From: Pseudomonadota bacterium
GTDB taxonomy: Bacteria > Pseudomonadota > Gammaproteobacteria > Burkholderiales > Burkholderiaceae_C
Reading direction: 5' to 3'
NCBI GenBank assembly: GCA_021845505.1
Contig: JAJZVU010000017.1
Location: 1-64,000 of the forward strand
Length of the DNA stretch: 64,000 nucleotides
In this document: piece after piece, positions 48,439 to 57,690 of the stretch
Position numbering within the stretch: position 1 is the stretch's first letter
Layout of the letters: the number at the start of each line of letters is the position of its first letter
The notes under the pieces: model-generated
Told to the model about the DNA's origin: nothing
What the model saw: only the letters and a program-made list of their open reading frames with translations
Databases searched by the model: none
Made by a program: the position numbers and the translations under genes

Positions 48439-49716
48439 ATGCAGATGAGCGAGGCCAGCATCATCCGGCAGCACCTGATCGATCCGCAGATCTGCATCCG
48501 CTGCAACACCTGCGAGGCGACCTGCCCGGTATCGGCGATCACCCACGATTCGCGCAACTACGTGGTCGACCCGCACAAGTGCAACCTGTGCATGGCCTGC
48601 GTGCCGCCGTGTCCCACCGGGAGCATCGACAACTGGCGCGACATGCCCAGCACGCGCGCCTACACGCTCGACGAGCAGTTCAGCTGGGACGAACTGCCGG
48701 CCGAGTGGAGTGCCGAGCAACTGGCCGCCGGCGGCTTTGCCGCGACGCAGGCCGGGGCGGCGGCCCCGGCCGCGCCCGTGCCTGCGGTCGACCCGGCGGG
48801 CGAGCCCTGGCGCGCCTCCGGGTTCGGCGCCACGCTGCCGCCGTGGTCGGCCGCGCACCCCTACACCCAGCTCTACGGGCCCAAGGCGCCGCAGCCCTTC
48901 CTGAGCGCCACCGTGACCGGCAACCACCGGGTCACCGAGGTCGGCAGGGAGTACGACACCCATCACATCGTGCTGGATTTCGGCACCACCCCGTTCCCGG
49001 TCCTGGAGGGGCAGAGCCTGGGCATCATCCCGCCCGGGGTCGACGCCAGCGGCCGGCCGCACCATCCTCGGCAATACTCGGTCGCCAGCCCGCGCAATGG
49101 CGAGCGCCCCGGCTACAACAACCTGTCGCTGACCATCAAGCGGGTGCTGGAGGACCACGATGGCAAGCCGGTGCGCGGCGTGGCCAGCAACTACATGTGC
49201 GACCTCAAGGTCGGCGACAAGGTGCAGGTCACGGGCCCGTTCGGCGCCAGTTTCCTGATGCCCAACCACCCGCGCAGCAGCCTGGTGATGATCTGCACCG
49301 GAACCGGTTCGGCTCCGATGCGCGCGATGACCGAATGGCGCCGCCGGCTGCGCGCCAGCGGCAAGTTCGAGGGCGGCAAGCTGCTGCTGTTCTTCGGTGC
49401 CCGCAGCCGCGAGGAGTTGCCGTACTTCGGCCCGCTGCAAGGCCTGCCGAAGGACTTCATCGACATCAACCTGGCCTTCAGCCGGGTCGCCGGCCAGCCC
49501 AAGCGCCATGTGCAGGACCTGATGCGCGAGCGCGCGGCCGATCTGGCCGGCCTGCTGCAGGACCCCGACGCCTATTTCTATGTCTGCGGCCTCAAGGCGA
49601 TGGAGGAAGGGGTGGTCCTCGCGCTGCGCGAGGTGGCGCTGCAGGCCGGCCTGGACTGGGAGCAGGTCGGCGCCGCGCTCAAGCGCGATGCCCGCCTGCA
49701 CCTGGAGACCTACTGA
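48439..49716 (+). CDS. boxA: Benzoyl-CoA 2,3-epoxidase reductase component BoxA
   Basis: The 425-residue reductase has an N-terminal ferredoxin part with two 4Fe-4S motifs ([12 protein letters not shown] and [12 protein letters not shown], within residues 18-60), a Pro/Ala-rich linker and a ferredoxin-NADP reductase-like domain with RQYSVASP (FAD) and [10 protein letters not shown] (NADPH). It passes electrons from NADPH to BoxB. Starts at 48439 or 48445 (MSEASI); the preceding GGAGGAG supports either. Confidence 0.96.
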   Translation: MQMSEASIIRQHLIDPQICIRCNTCEATCPVSAITHDSRNYVVDPHKCNLCMACVPPCPTGSIDNWRDMPSTRAYTLDEQFSWDELPAEWSAEQLAAGGFAATQAGAAAPAAPVPAVDPAGEPWRASGFGATLPPWSAAHPYTQLYGPKAPQPFLSATVTGNHRVTEVGREYDTHHIVLDFGTTPFPVLEGQSLGIIPPGVDASGRPHHPRQYSVASPRNGERPGYNNLSLTIKRVLEDHDGKPVRGVASNYMCDLKVGDKVQVTGPFGASFLMPNHPRSSLVMICTGTGSAPMRAMTEWRRRLRASGKFEGGKLLLFFGARSREELPYFGPLQGLPKDFIDINLAFSRVAGQPKRHVQDLMRERAADLAGLLQDPDAYFYVCGLKAMEEGVVLALREVALQAGLDWEQVGAALKRDARLHLETY

Positions 49717-49816
49717 TCGCCGGCATTCCCCCGGTGCCGGCCCGACGGGCGCCCAGGCGCCATCACCGCGGCCCAGCTTGCCGCAAGCATCGCCGGTTCC
49801 GGCGAGGAGGACAGTC

Positions 49817-50587
49817 ATGAGCATCCGCATCGAAGGCGAGTCGAACGGCGTGGTCGAGGTGGTCTTCGGCCCGCCCGGCAGCCTTCCCACCTGCGCGGCC
49901 GACGAACACACCGAACTGGCGACCCTGTGGGGTCGCATCCAGCAGGACCCCCGTGCGCGGGTGATCCTGGTCCGCAGCGAGGGCAGGGGCTTTTCCGCGG
50001 GCGGCGACATCAAGCTGGTGGACGACCTGCTGCGCGACGGCGCCACCCGCCTGCGGGTCATGCGCGAGGCCCGAGAGCTGGTCCAGGGCATGCTCGACTG
50101 CGAGCTGCCCATCGTCTGTGCGATCCACGGCGCCGCGGTCGGCGCGGGCGCCGCGGTCGCGCTGCTGGCCGACGTGTCGATCGCGGCCGAGGACGCCAGG
50201 ATCATCGACGGCCATACCAGGCTGGGAGTGGCCGCCGGCGACCATGCCGCTGTGATCTGGCCGCTGTTGTGCGGGATGGCCAAGGCCAAGTACCACCTGC
50301 TGACCTGCGCCCCGTTGAGCGGCGCCGAGGCCGAGCGCATCGGCCTGGTGAGCCTGTGCGTGCCCGAGGCCGAACTGCTGGACCGCGCGCGTGCGGTGGC
50401 CGCCCAGCTGGCGGCCGGCAGCCGCAGCGCGCTGGCCTTCACCAAGCGCAGCCTGAACCACTGGCTGCGCGCCGCCTGGCCGGCGTTCGAGCATTCGCTG
50501 GCGTTGGAGATCCTGGGCTTTGCCGGTGACGATGCGCGCGAGGGACTGAGCGCGCTCAAGGACAAGCGCAGTCCGCGCTTTTCCTGA
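49817..50587 (+). CDS. Crotonase-fold protein (enoyl-CoA hydratase/isomerase-like) of the box operon
   Basis: The 256-residue protein has the crotonase oxyanion-hole segment [12 protein letters not shown] and the second segment [14 protein letters not shown]. The two catalytic glutamates of classical enoyl-CoA hydratase are not at their usual places: the first position reads GAGAA and the second lies in [11 protein letters not shown]. It may therefore be an isomerase, hydrolase or lyase acting after BoxC, not a standard hydratase. The ATG at 49817 has GGAGGA upstream. It is the last gene of the rightward box operon. Confidence 0.8.
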   Translation: MSIRIEGESNGVVEVVFGPPGSLPTCAADEHTELATLWGRIQQDPRARVILVRSEGRGFSAGGDIKLVDDLLRDGATRLRVMREARELVQGMLDCELPIVCAIHGAAVGAGAAVALLADVSIAAEDARIIDGHTRLGVAAGDHAAVIWPLLCGMAKAKYHLLTCAPLSGAEAERIGLVSLCVPEAELLDRARAVAAQLAAGSRSALAFTKRSLNHWLRAAWPAFEHSLALEILGFAGDDAREGLSALKDKRSPRFS

Positions 50588-50628
50588 GCCCCGCGCGCGC
50601 AGGCGTGCGCGCTCCTCAGGCGCGGGGC
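50588..50628. terminator. Stem between the box operon and the convergent MFS gene
   Basis: GCCCCGCGC (50588-50596) pairs perfectly with GCGCGGGGC (50620-50628), with a smaller GCGC/GCGC stem inside. The right arm overlaps the 3' end of the MFS gene. It can serve both directions but has no T-run. Confidence 0.5.
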
Positions 50629-51935
50629 GGCCTGGCCGGATGGGTTTCCCGCGCGCGCAGCAACACCCACCCGCCCGACACCAGCAGCCACGCCGCGGTC
50701 ACCCAGAACGCCGATTCGATGGCGCCTCGCGCCTGCGCGACCAGCCCCAGCACCAGCGCGCCGATGGCGTAGCCGGTGTCGCGCCAGTAGCGGTAGGTTC
50801 CCAGCGCCGAGCTGCGCCAGCTCGGCGGGGCGATGTCGGCCACCGCGGCGATCAGGTTCGGGTACAGCAGCGCCATGCCGACGCCCATGACCACCGCGGC
50901 CGTCAGCCACGGCGCGAAGCCGCGCACCAGCACCGCGGCGGCGACGCCCGCGGCCAGCAGCCACAGCCCGGCCACCACCGGTGCGCGGCGGCCGATGCGG
51001 TCCGACAACGGCCCGGTCCACAGCTGCGACGCTCCCCACGTCATCCCGTACACCCCGGTGACCCAGCCGACCCGCAGCAGCCCCAGCCCGTGGGCGTGCA
51101 GGTACAGCGGAAACAGCACCCACAGCAGGGTGTCGGCGACCTTGTTCGCCACGCCCGCCTGGCACAGCGCCGAGAACGTCGGGTGGCGCCACGACACGTA
51201 GGCGAATACCTGGCGCGACGTGGGATGTTCGGGCAGGCCGTCGGCGAAACGCGGTCGCGGCCCCTGCTGGGTGCCGCTGGCGTGGCGCTGGCGCTCGGCC
51301 CGCGCCCACGGCAGGGTTTCGCGAACCCACAGCAGCGCCGTCAGCAGCGCCACCGCGATCACCCCGCTGGCGAAACCCAGCAACGCCACCCGCGGCCCGT
51401 AGCGCTGCGCCAGCCAGGCGGTCGCCAGTCCCGCCAGCCCGACCGCGGCGTAGCCGGCGAATTCGTTGACTCCGGTGGCCAGTCCGCGCTGGTCGGCGCG
51501 GGTGATGTCCACCTTGCTGGTGACGGTCATGCTCCACGCGAATCCCTGGTTGATCCCCAGGAACAGGTTGGCCGCGACCATCCACCACCACGACCGCGCG
51601 TAGAACATCAGCAGCGGGATGGGGATCGCGGCGACCCAGCCCAGCACCAGCACGGTCTTGCGGCCGATGCGCTCGGACAGGCGGCCGGCGACGAAGTTCA
51701 GCGCCCCCTTGACCAGCCCGAACGAAATGACGAAGGACAGCAGGTACAGGAACGAGGAACCGGGCACGCCGAAGTCGCTGGCCGCGACCACCGGCAGCAC
51801 GGTGCGCTCCATGCCGATGAGCAGCCCGACGCAGAACACCTGCGCAGCCTGCCAGACGAACTGCCGCAGGTTGACGCGGATGCCCTGCGGGTAGGCATCG
51901 TGCGCGTCCGCGCATCGGCGCTGCACGCTGCTCAT
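50616..51935 (-). CDS. MFS transporter of the sulfur-stress module
   Basis: The 439-residue protein has 12 predicted helices and two MFS motif A loops ([10 protein letters not shown] and [10 protein letters not shown]). The ATG overlaps the stop of the persulfide-dioxygenase-like gene (ATGA). The substrate is unknown. The linkage to a persulfide dioxygenase and a rhodanese regulator suggests export or uptake of a sulfur species or other compound tied to sulfide stress. This is inferred from context. Confidence 0.85.
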   Translation of the reverse strand: MSSVQRRCADAHDAYPQGIRVNLRQFVWQAAQVFCVGLLIGMERTVLPVVAASDFGVPGSSFLYLLSFVISFGLVKGALNFVAGRLSERIGRKTVLVLGWVAAIPIPLLMFYARSWWWMVAANLFLGINQGFAWSMTVTSKVDITRADQRGLATGVNEFAGYAAVGLAGLATAWLAQRYGPRVALLGFASGVIAVALLTALLWVRETLPWARAERQRHASGTQQGPRPRFADGLPEHPTSRQVFAYVSWRHPTFSALCQAGVANKVADTLLWVLFPLYLHAHGLGLLRVGWVTGVYGMTWGASQLWTGPLSDRIGRRAPVVAGLWLLAAGVAAAVLVRGFAPWLTAAVVMGVGMALLYPNLIAAVADIAPPSWRSSALGTYRYWRDTGYAIGALVLGLVAQARGAIESAFWVTAAWLLVSGGWVLLRARETHPARPPRA

Positions 51936-52663
51936 GCCGCGACGTTGCGGGCGACGATGCGGTCCATGTCGGCCGGGCGGGGAGGGATGTCGGCCGTGAG
52001 CCGGTCGATGAAGCCCTCGCGCGGCATCGCGAGCATGGGGTTGCAGCGCTTTTCGAACGCCAGGGTCGACGAGGGCTTGCCCGACAGTCCGGCGCCGCAC
52101 GCGCTGCCCGCCTGGTGGCCCGGGTAGATCTCCAGTTCGTCGGGCAGGCGCAGCAGCTTGGCGTGCAGCGAGTCGTACAGCGTGCCCGCCATCTCGCGCT
52201 CGCGCCCGGCCAGGTCGGGCCGGCCGACGGCGCCGACGAACAGCGTGTCGCCGGTCAGCACGAACCACGGGGCTTCGCCGCGCCGGCGGTCGGTGACCAG
52301 CAGGCACACGCTGTCGGGGGTGTGCCCGGGAGTGTGCAGCACCCGCACGCTGACGTTGCCCACGCCGATCAACTGGTCGTCGCGCAGCGCCTCGAATCCG
52401 AAATGCACCGACTCGCGCGCCGCCTCGTGCAGGCAGTACGGCGCGCCGACCGTGCGCGCCAGGCTCCTGCCGCCGCTGAGGTGGTCGGCATGCACATGGG
52501 TGTCGATCACGTGGGTGATGCGCGCACCGGCCTGGCGTGCCTGTTCGACAAACCAGGGCTCGTCGCCGGCGACCACGTCGACCGCGACGGCCAGCCCCAG
52601 CCCGGCGCAGCCGAACAGATACGACAGGCTGGCGTCGCGCGTGGCGAGTTGGCGGAAGAACAT
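51932..52663 (-). CDS. Persulfide dioxygenase/Blh-like metallo-beta-lactamase hydrolase
   Basis: The 243-residue protein has the complete motif [10 protein letters not shown], then [27 protein letters not shown] and [11 protein letters not shown]. The sequence [15 protein letters not shown] is characteristic of the ETHE1/Blh group, which oxidises glutathione persulfide to sulfite with one iron. The ATG at 52663 has GGAG upstream. It lies 24 bases after the ArsR-rhodanese gene, as expected for a sulfide-detoxification operon. Confidence 0.88.
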   Translation of the reverse strand: MFFRQLATRDASLSYLFGCAGLGLAVAVDVVAGDEPWFVEQARQAGARITHVIDTHVHADHLSGGRSLARTVGAPYCLHEAARESVHFGFEALRDDQLIGVGNVSVRVLHTPGHTPDSVCLLVTDRRRGEAPWFVLTGDTLFVGAVGRPDLAGREREMAGTLYDSLHAKLLRLPDELEIYPGHQAGSACGAGLSGKPSSTLAFEKRCNPMLAMPREGFIDRLTADIPPRPADMDRIVARNVAA

Positions 52664-52687
52664 GCGAGGTCTCCTCGCGGCGGCGGC

Positions 52688-53356
52688 TCAGGCCGCGGCC
52701 GACTCCAGCGGCAGCCCGGCGGCCCGCCACTCGGGAACGCCGTCCGGGCACTTGCGGGCGCGCAGTCCGTGGCGCGCCAGCAGTTCGACCGCGGCGTCCG
52801 CCATCAGGCAGAACGGCCCGCGGCAGTACGCGACTACCTCCTTGTCCCCGGGCAGTTCGCGGATGCGCGCCTCGAGTTCGTCCAGCGGGACCGAACGCGC
52901 GCCGGGAAGGTGCGCGCTGCGGAACTCGGCCGCCGGGCGGACGTCGAGCAGCACCACGTCGCCCGCGCGGACCCGGTCCAGCAGCGCCTGCGCGCGCTGC
53001 GGCGTGAGGCGCTCGGGCTCGGCGACCAGGCGGGCCATCGCGATCTGCAGTTCGGCCAGGCTGGACTCGGCCAGTTCGCGCAGCTTCACCCACAGGTCCG
53101 ACACCTCGCTGCCGCCGAGCCGGTGGATGCGGCTCTTGCCGTCGCGCCGGGCCTGCACCAGTTGCGCCTCGCGCAGCACGCGCAGGTGCGCGCTGGCCAG
53201 CTTGATGTCGATGTCGGCTGCCTGCGCCAGCGCCTCGACCGACTTCTCGCCCTGCGCCAGCAGTTCCAGCAGTTCGAGCCGCTTGGGGCTGGACAGCGCC
53301 GCAGCGATGCGACCGACCTGGGCGTACAGATGGTCCTTGAGTTCGCGGGGATTCAT
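52688..53356 (-). CDS. ArsR-family regulator fused to a rhodanese domain
   Basis: The 222-residue protein has a winged HTH (about residues 10-95, SSPKRLELLELLAQGEKSVEALA) and a C-terminal rhodanese domain (about residues 115-215) with the active loop CRGPFC. The rhodanese Cys can carry a persulfide, so the fusion can couple sulfur loading to DNA binding. No HTH-domain cysteine pair of the BigR/SqrR kind is present. TATAGA on the minus strand (53370-53365) lies only 9 bases before the ATG, so the message may have a very short leader or the promoter may lie further back. It probably regulates the operon. Confidence 0.9.
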   Translation of the reverse strand: MNPRELKDHLYAQVGRIAAALSSPKRLELLELLAQGEKSVEALAQAADIDIKLASAHLRVLREAQLVQARRDGKSRIHRLGGSEVSDLWVKLRELAESSLAELQIAMARLVAEPERLTPQRAQALLDRVRAGDVVLLDVRPAAEFRSAHLPGARSVPLDELEARIRELPGDKEVVAYCRGPFCLMADAAVELLARHGLRARKCPDGVPEWRAAGLPLESAAA

Positions 53357-53462
53357 ACCAACACTCTATAGGATCAGCGAATGATGATGAAGCCGTGGTT
53401 TCCCCATGGTGTCCCGGGGGTTTCCTGCAGGCCAGGGCCGTGGCGCCGGCGCAGCGCGGGGG

Positions 53463-54524
53463 TCAGCCGTCGGTCGCGGGGGTCCCGGTCCCGGAACGGG
53501 CCGCGGCGTGGCCCGGCAAGCCCCGCGTCCGCTCGCGCCGCCAATGTCCGGGCGGCAGGCCGGTCGATCGCTTGAAAGCCCGCACGAAGGCAGCCTCCGA
53601 CTCGTACCCCACCTGCAGCGCCACCGACACGATGTTCGCATCGGTGTGGGCGAGCAGGTCCGCGGCGAGTTGCATGCGCCAACTGTTCAGGTACTGCATC
53701 GGTGCGCGTCCGATGAACAGCAGGAAGCGGTCATGCAGCGCCGAGCGCGACAGCCCGACCCGATCGGCCAGAGCGTCCACGGTCCAGCGATGCGCCGGAC
53801 GCTCATGCAGCAAGGCCAGCGCGCGGCCGACGAAGCGATCGCGCAGGCCGGCCAGCCAGCCGGTGTGGTCGCTGGGCAGGCCCTCGAGGTAGCCGCGCAC
53901 CAGATCGACGAACATCATTTCGCTCAGCCGCTCCAGCACCGCTTCGCCACCCGGCCGCTGGTCGGCCGATTCGACCACCGCGGTGCGGATGAATCGGGCG
54001 ATCAGGCTGTGTTCCCCGTCGCCCCGGTGTCGCACTTGCAGCAGGCGGGGAAGGTTCGCCAGCAGCGGGTTGAAGGGTTGCGAGTCGCAACCGAAAAACC
54101 CGCAGATCAGGGTCGTCTCGTCGCCTGCGACCTCGGCGTCGGCGCGCGAGGGCGTGACCTGGCTGCCCCGCACCCGCAGGAAAAAGGGCGCCCGCTCGGA
54201 GGCGGGCACGAAGAAGGGGTTGACCGCGTAGCCGGCGCGCATTCCCGGAGCACTGGAAAGCACATGGGCATCCCCCCGCGCGCAGACCAGCACGTCGCCG
54301 CGTCCGGCGCGCACAGGCGGTTCGCCGGCGAGCGCAGCCCAGCAGGAGCCGGACGCGACCACGTGGTAGGACATGACGTGTCCGGCTCCCGGCATCACCG
54401 CGGCCGCGATGTCCGACGCCGGCGGAGCCTCCACCACCCAGTCCGATCCGCCGACGACATGAAACAGCAGCGTTCCCCGCAGGTGGATACGCCGCAGCAC
54501 GTCCGACAAGGTATCCAGGCCCAT
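53463..54524 (-). CDS. AraC-family transcriptional regulator
   Basis: The 353-residue protein has an N-terminal cupin-type effector domain (cupin_6; about residues 10-190, with the segment GAGHVMSYHVVASG) and a C-terminal AraC double HTH (about residues 235-340, VDALADRVGLSRSALHDRFLL and VALQVGYESEAAFVRAFKR). The ATG at 54524 begins MGLDTLSDVLRRIHLRG, the typical start of this subfamily. In-frame sequence further upstream is not coding-like. It is divergent from the methyltransferase gene across about 270 bases and probably regulates it. Confidence 0.92.
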   Translation of the reverse strand: MGLDTLSDVLRRIHLRGTLLFHVVGGSDWVVEAPPASDIAAAVMPGAGHVMSYHVVASGSCWAALAGEPPVRAGRGDVLVCARGDAHVLSSAPGMRAGYAVNPFFVPASERAPFFLRVRGSQVTPSRADAEVAGDETTLICGFFGCDSQPFNPLLANLPRLLQVRHRGDGEHSLIARFIRTAVVESADQRPGGEAVLERLSEMMFVDLVRGYLEGLPSDHTGWLAGLRDRFVGRALALLHERPAHRWTVDALADRVGLSRSALHDRFLLFIGRAPMQYLNSWRMQLAADLLAHTDANIVSVALQVGYESEAAFVRAFKRSTGLPPGHWRRERTRGLPGHAAARSGTGTPATDG

Positions 54525-54795
54525 CGCCGCACGCCTCCCGCTGCCCGGGGCAGCCCGTCGCAGTGCGCAGTATGTCGGGGCCGCGCCGCGCAGTCGAGTG
54601 CCCGCGGCGCGGCGCGCGCGTGCGGACGCGCGAGCAATCGCGCAGGACGATCGGTCAGGCGGCGCGCCCGCCGGGAGCCTACGGTCGGGGCGATGGAGCC
54701 GGGTCCGGCCCACGCAGCGGCGCCACGCTCGCCGTCGCGTCCCCACGCGCCGGCTGCCACCCGGCAGGCGCGCATCCAACCTGGGAGGATGGGAC

Positions 54796-55680
54796 ATGCA
54801 ACACACCACAAGCCCGGCGCAGCAGCAGGCGCGCGACGGCGGGACGGCGCCACAGGCGCAGACGCCGGCACAGGCCGCCCCGGACGCGAAGTCCCGCCAG
54901 AGGGCGGCATGGGCCAGCTGCGACTACGGGGTGATCGGCGTCACCTTGCAGATCGTCGGCGAACAATTGTGCGAAGCCATCGACCTGCGCGCCGGCGAGC
55001 GGGTGCTGGACGTGGCCGCGGGCAACGGCAATGCGTCGCTGGCCGCGGCCAGGCGCTTCGCGCGGGTGACCGCGACCGACTACGTCGAGGGGCTGCTCGA
55101 GGGCGCGCGCAGGCGGGCCGACGCCGAAGGGCTTGCGCTGGAGTGCCGGCTGGCCGACGCCGAGGCGCTGCCTTTCGACGACGGCAGCTTCGATGTCAGC
55201 GTGTCGACCTTCGGAGTGATGTTCGCGCCGGACCAGCGGCAGGCCGCGCGCGAGATGCTGCGGGTGACCCGGCCGGCGGGTCGCATCGGGCTGGCCAACT
55301 GGACACCCGAGGGCTTTGTCGGCGAGCTGCTGCGGACCATCGGCCGCCACGTGCCCGCCGCCGCCGGCCAACCGGCACCGACGCTCTGGGGCACGCCGTC
55401 GCGCATCGGCGAACTGTTCGGCAGCGACGCGACCGACATCCGGATGGAACGCAGGCAGTTCGTGTTCCGCTATGCGTCGCCCGAGCACTGGCTGGCGCGG
55501 TTCACGACCTACTACGGCCCGCTGCGCAAGGCCTTCGAAACCCTGGGCGCCCAGGGCCCTCAGGCCCGGCAGGCGCTGCGGTCCGACCTGCTCGACCTGC
55601 TGGGGCGCGCCCATCGCGGCGGCGCCGACACCCTGGTGATCCCCGGCGAGTATCTGGAGGTCGTCGTCGACAGGCGGTGA
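54796..55680 (+). CDS. SAM-dependent class I methyltransferase
   Basis: The 294-residue enzyme has SAM motif I VLDVAAGNGN, an acidic loop, motif II with LADAEALPFDDGSFD and a later segment TRPAGRIGLANW, as in UbiE-type small-molecule methyltransferases. The N-terminal 30 residues are Gln/Ala-rich. The ATG at 54796 follows GGGAGGATGGG. The substrate is unknown. The divergent AraC gene suggests inducible expression. Confidence 0.85.
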   Translation: MQHTTSPAQQQARDGGTAPQAQTPAQAAPDAKSRQRAAWASCDYGVIGVTLQIVGEQLCEAIDLRAGERVLDVAAGNGNASLAAARRFARVTATDYVEGLLEGARRRADAEGLALECRLADAEALPFDDGSFDVSVSTFGVMFAPDQRQAAREMLRVTRPAGRIGLANWTPEGFVGELLRTIGRHVPAAAGQPAPTLWGTPSRIGELFGSDATDIRMERRQFVFRYASPEHWLARFTTYYGPLRKAFETLGAQGPQARQALRSDLLDLLGRAHRGGADTLVIPGEYLEVVVDRR

Positions 55681-55705
55681 GCCCCGTGCCCGCAGCAGCC
55701 GGATG

Positions 55706-57430
55706 CTAGAACCTGGAGAAGAACGCCCGCGCCGCGAGTGCGCAGAATTCGCCCACCGCACCGTGGTAGCCGATCAGCTCGGCCTGGGCCCCGTCGGCCG
55801 CGATGGTGCCGTCCTTCCACCCCTCGAAGGCCTGCTGCACCGGCGCGAAGGCCGCGGTCGGGCCGCTGCTCGCCGGGGTCGTGGAGTCGACGTTCAGCGA
55901 GAACAGGGTCGGAGTCGGAGCCCCCCATTCGCGCTGCATCACCGCGGTGTCCAGCGGGTAGTAGACGATCGGGTCGGCCTGGCCGCCGCACAGCATGGTC
56001 GGCGCCTCGGGCTTGTAGCCGCGCAGGTCGTTGCGCGCCAGGTCCTCGCGCAACCCGTTGGTCGCGCTGCGCGTGGGCATTCCGGTGGTTCCGGTGAACA
56101 GACCGTCGGGGTTCAGATAGGCGTCGGCCAGGTAGTCGGCCCGGAACGCCCGGGTGATCAGGTCGTTCGTCCCGCTGTACGAGAAGGAGTTCTCCCACAG
56201 CGGCAGGAACGCGCTGCCGAAGGCGTTGTACGGAGCGTAGGGCGAACTCGCGCCGGTGGTGTCGAACAGCGCGGTCCACACCGGTTGCGCGATCACCGCC
56301 GGATCCGCTGACGTGTAGCTGGCACCCGACGGCAGCACGCTGGAAGGAAACAGCAAATCCAGCGTGGCATCGGCCGAAGCGCCGGCGTCGCGCGGCATCT
56401 GCGTGATGTCGGACAGGCTCGGCGCGACGGCGTCGAACATCGGCGGATTGCCCGCCAGCGGGCTGGCCGCCGCAGCGCCCGGTGTGGCGTAGGGCAACGG
56501 GGTGTACAGGCCGTTGGCGAACACCTGCGACGGCGACGCATACACGTTGCCGTAGCTGTGCTGGTAGGCCTCGACCAGCAGGCTCCCCAGGCTGGGCGCG
56601 CCGAGATCCGGGTGGCCCATGAAGATGTAGTCGACCAGCGCCGCCAGCGCATAGGGCCCCGAGCCGGGAGACGCCGCGGTGACCTTGATGCCGCGGCGCT
56701 GCATCGCCTGCTCGGTGGCCAGCGCGACATAGCCCCCCTGCGAGTAGCCGGTCAGGAAGAACCTGCCGTCGGGCTCGACGGCCTGCCGGCCGTCGCTCCA
56801 GTCGTCCCGGTCCAGCCGGTGCAGCGCCTGGCGTGCGGCGCGCAACGCGTCGATCATGTCGGCCGACTGCTGCGCCTTCACCAGGTAGGGGTGGTAGTGC
56901 ACGTCGGAGGTGTCGTAGCCGACATAGTTGGGCGCGACCACGATGTAGCCCTGCGCCGCGTACATCGCGGCGATCAACGCGGCTTCGGAGTACGCCGGGT
57001 TGGCCGGGTCGTTCAGCGCAGCGAGGTCGTAGTCGCGGTCCAGGTTGGTGCCGTGGGCGTATTCCAGCAGCGGGCGGCGGCCGCTGCAGGTCGGCGACGA
57101 TCCGGTGGGCAGCATCAGCGCGCCGCTGGCGGTGGCCGGACGGCCTCGGCCGTCGACGGTGCGGTAGCCGTAGTGGTAGACCGCGACCCCGCAGGCCAGC
57201 GCGGTGCGGCCGCTCGGGTCGCCGGTGCTCAAGCCGAGCAGCGCCCGTCCGCTCGCGCCTTCGGCGGCCAGCAGCGAGGTGAACTGCCCGGCCGTGGCCG
57301 ACAGCGTCGGCGTCGGCGGCTGCAGCAGCCGGCCTTGGCCGAAATCGTCGCCGCGGTCGCCGCGTTCGTGACCGTATGCGCCGGTCGCCAGACTGGCGAG
57401 CAGCGTGGCGACAAGGAATGGGCGTGGCAT
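55706..57430 (-). CDS. Secreted alpha/beta-hydrolase (secretory lipase-like)
   Basis: This 574-residue exported enzyme has a signal peptide (MPRPFLVATLLASLATGAYG) and an alpha/beta-hydrolase with the nucleophile elbow GYSQGGYVAL. It resembles secretory lipases and esterases with large lid insertions (YIVVAPNYVGYDTS before the elbow). Several cysteines near the start and middle could form disulfides. No lipase foldase gene is adjacent. The ATG at 57430 was chosen at the signal peptide, since the longer in-frame version adds 17 residues without signal character. Confidence 0.82.
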   Translation of the reverse strand: MPRPFLVATLLASLATGAYGHERGDRGDDFGQGRLLQPPTPTLSATAGQFTSLLAAEGASGRALLGLSTGDPSGRTALACGVAVYHYGYRTVDGRGRPATASGALMLPTGSSPTCSGRRPLLEYAHGTNLDRDYDLAALNDPANPAYSEAALIAAMYAAQGYIVVAPNYVGYDTSDVHYHPYLVKAQQSADMIDALRAARQALHRLDRDDWSDGRQAVEPDGRFFLTGYSQGGYVALATEQAMQRRGIKVTAASPGSGPYALAALVDYIFMGHPDLGAPSLGSLLVEAYQHSYGNVYASPSQVFANGLYTPLPYATPGAAAASPLAGNPPMFDAVAPSLSDITQMPRDAGASADATLDLLFPSSVLPSGASYTSADPAVIAQPVWTALFDTTGASSPYAPYNAFGSAFLPLWENSFSYSGTNDLITRAFRADYLADAYLNPDGLFTGTTGMPTRSATNGLREDLARNDLRGYKPEAPTMLCGGQADPIVYYPLDTAVMQREWGAPTPTLFSLNVDSTTPASSGPTAAFAPVQQAFEGWKDGTIAADGAQAELIGYHGAVGEFCALAARAFFSRF

Positions 57431-57625
57431 TTCGCGGTCTCCGGTGGATTGTTGTCGGGGGCATCGAAGGCCCCGCGACATGCTAGCCGGTGGGCGGCGC
57501 CGGGCGCTCGGGAATTACCCAAGGGGGTCGGCGGCCCCGGCTGCCGGCGCATTCCCGGCCGGCTCGGCGCGACGGTGGCTTGTTGATCTGGCGCACCGGC
57601 CTCGCGGCGGCGACGGATACATCTG

Positions 57626-57665
57626 GATGCAAAGTGTCTACGCTGGTTGCATCGATTCTTGAATC
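57626..57665 (+). promoter_or_regulatory. Two palindromes upstream of the lipoprotein gene
   Basis: GATGCAA (57626-57632) and TTGCATC (57647-57653) form a perfect inverted repeat with 14 bases between, and GATTCTTGAATC (57654-57665) is a second perfect palindrome. They lie 26-65 bases before the lipoprotein ATG. They could be operators; no regulator is assigned. Confidence 0.5.
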
Positions 57666-57690
57666 CAGTCGCTGTCAAAGGAGAATTGTC

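Noticed and set aside
50616-53093. A long minus-strand frame that runs continuously into the MFS gene through the persulfide-dioxygenase and ArsR genes
   Set aside because: The upstream part is in a different frame from the real genes there and has no family sequence. The MFS protein starts at 51935 with an ATGA overlap.
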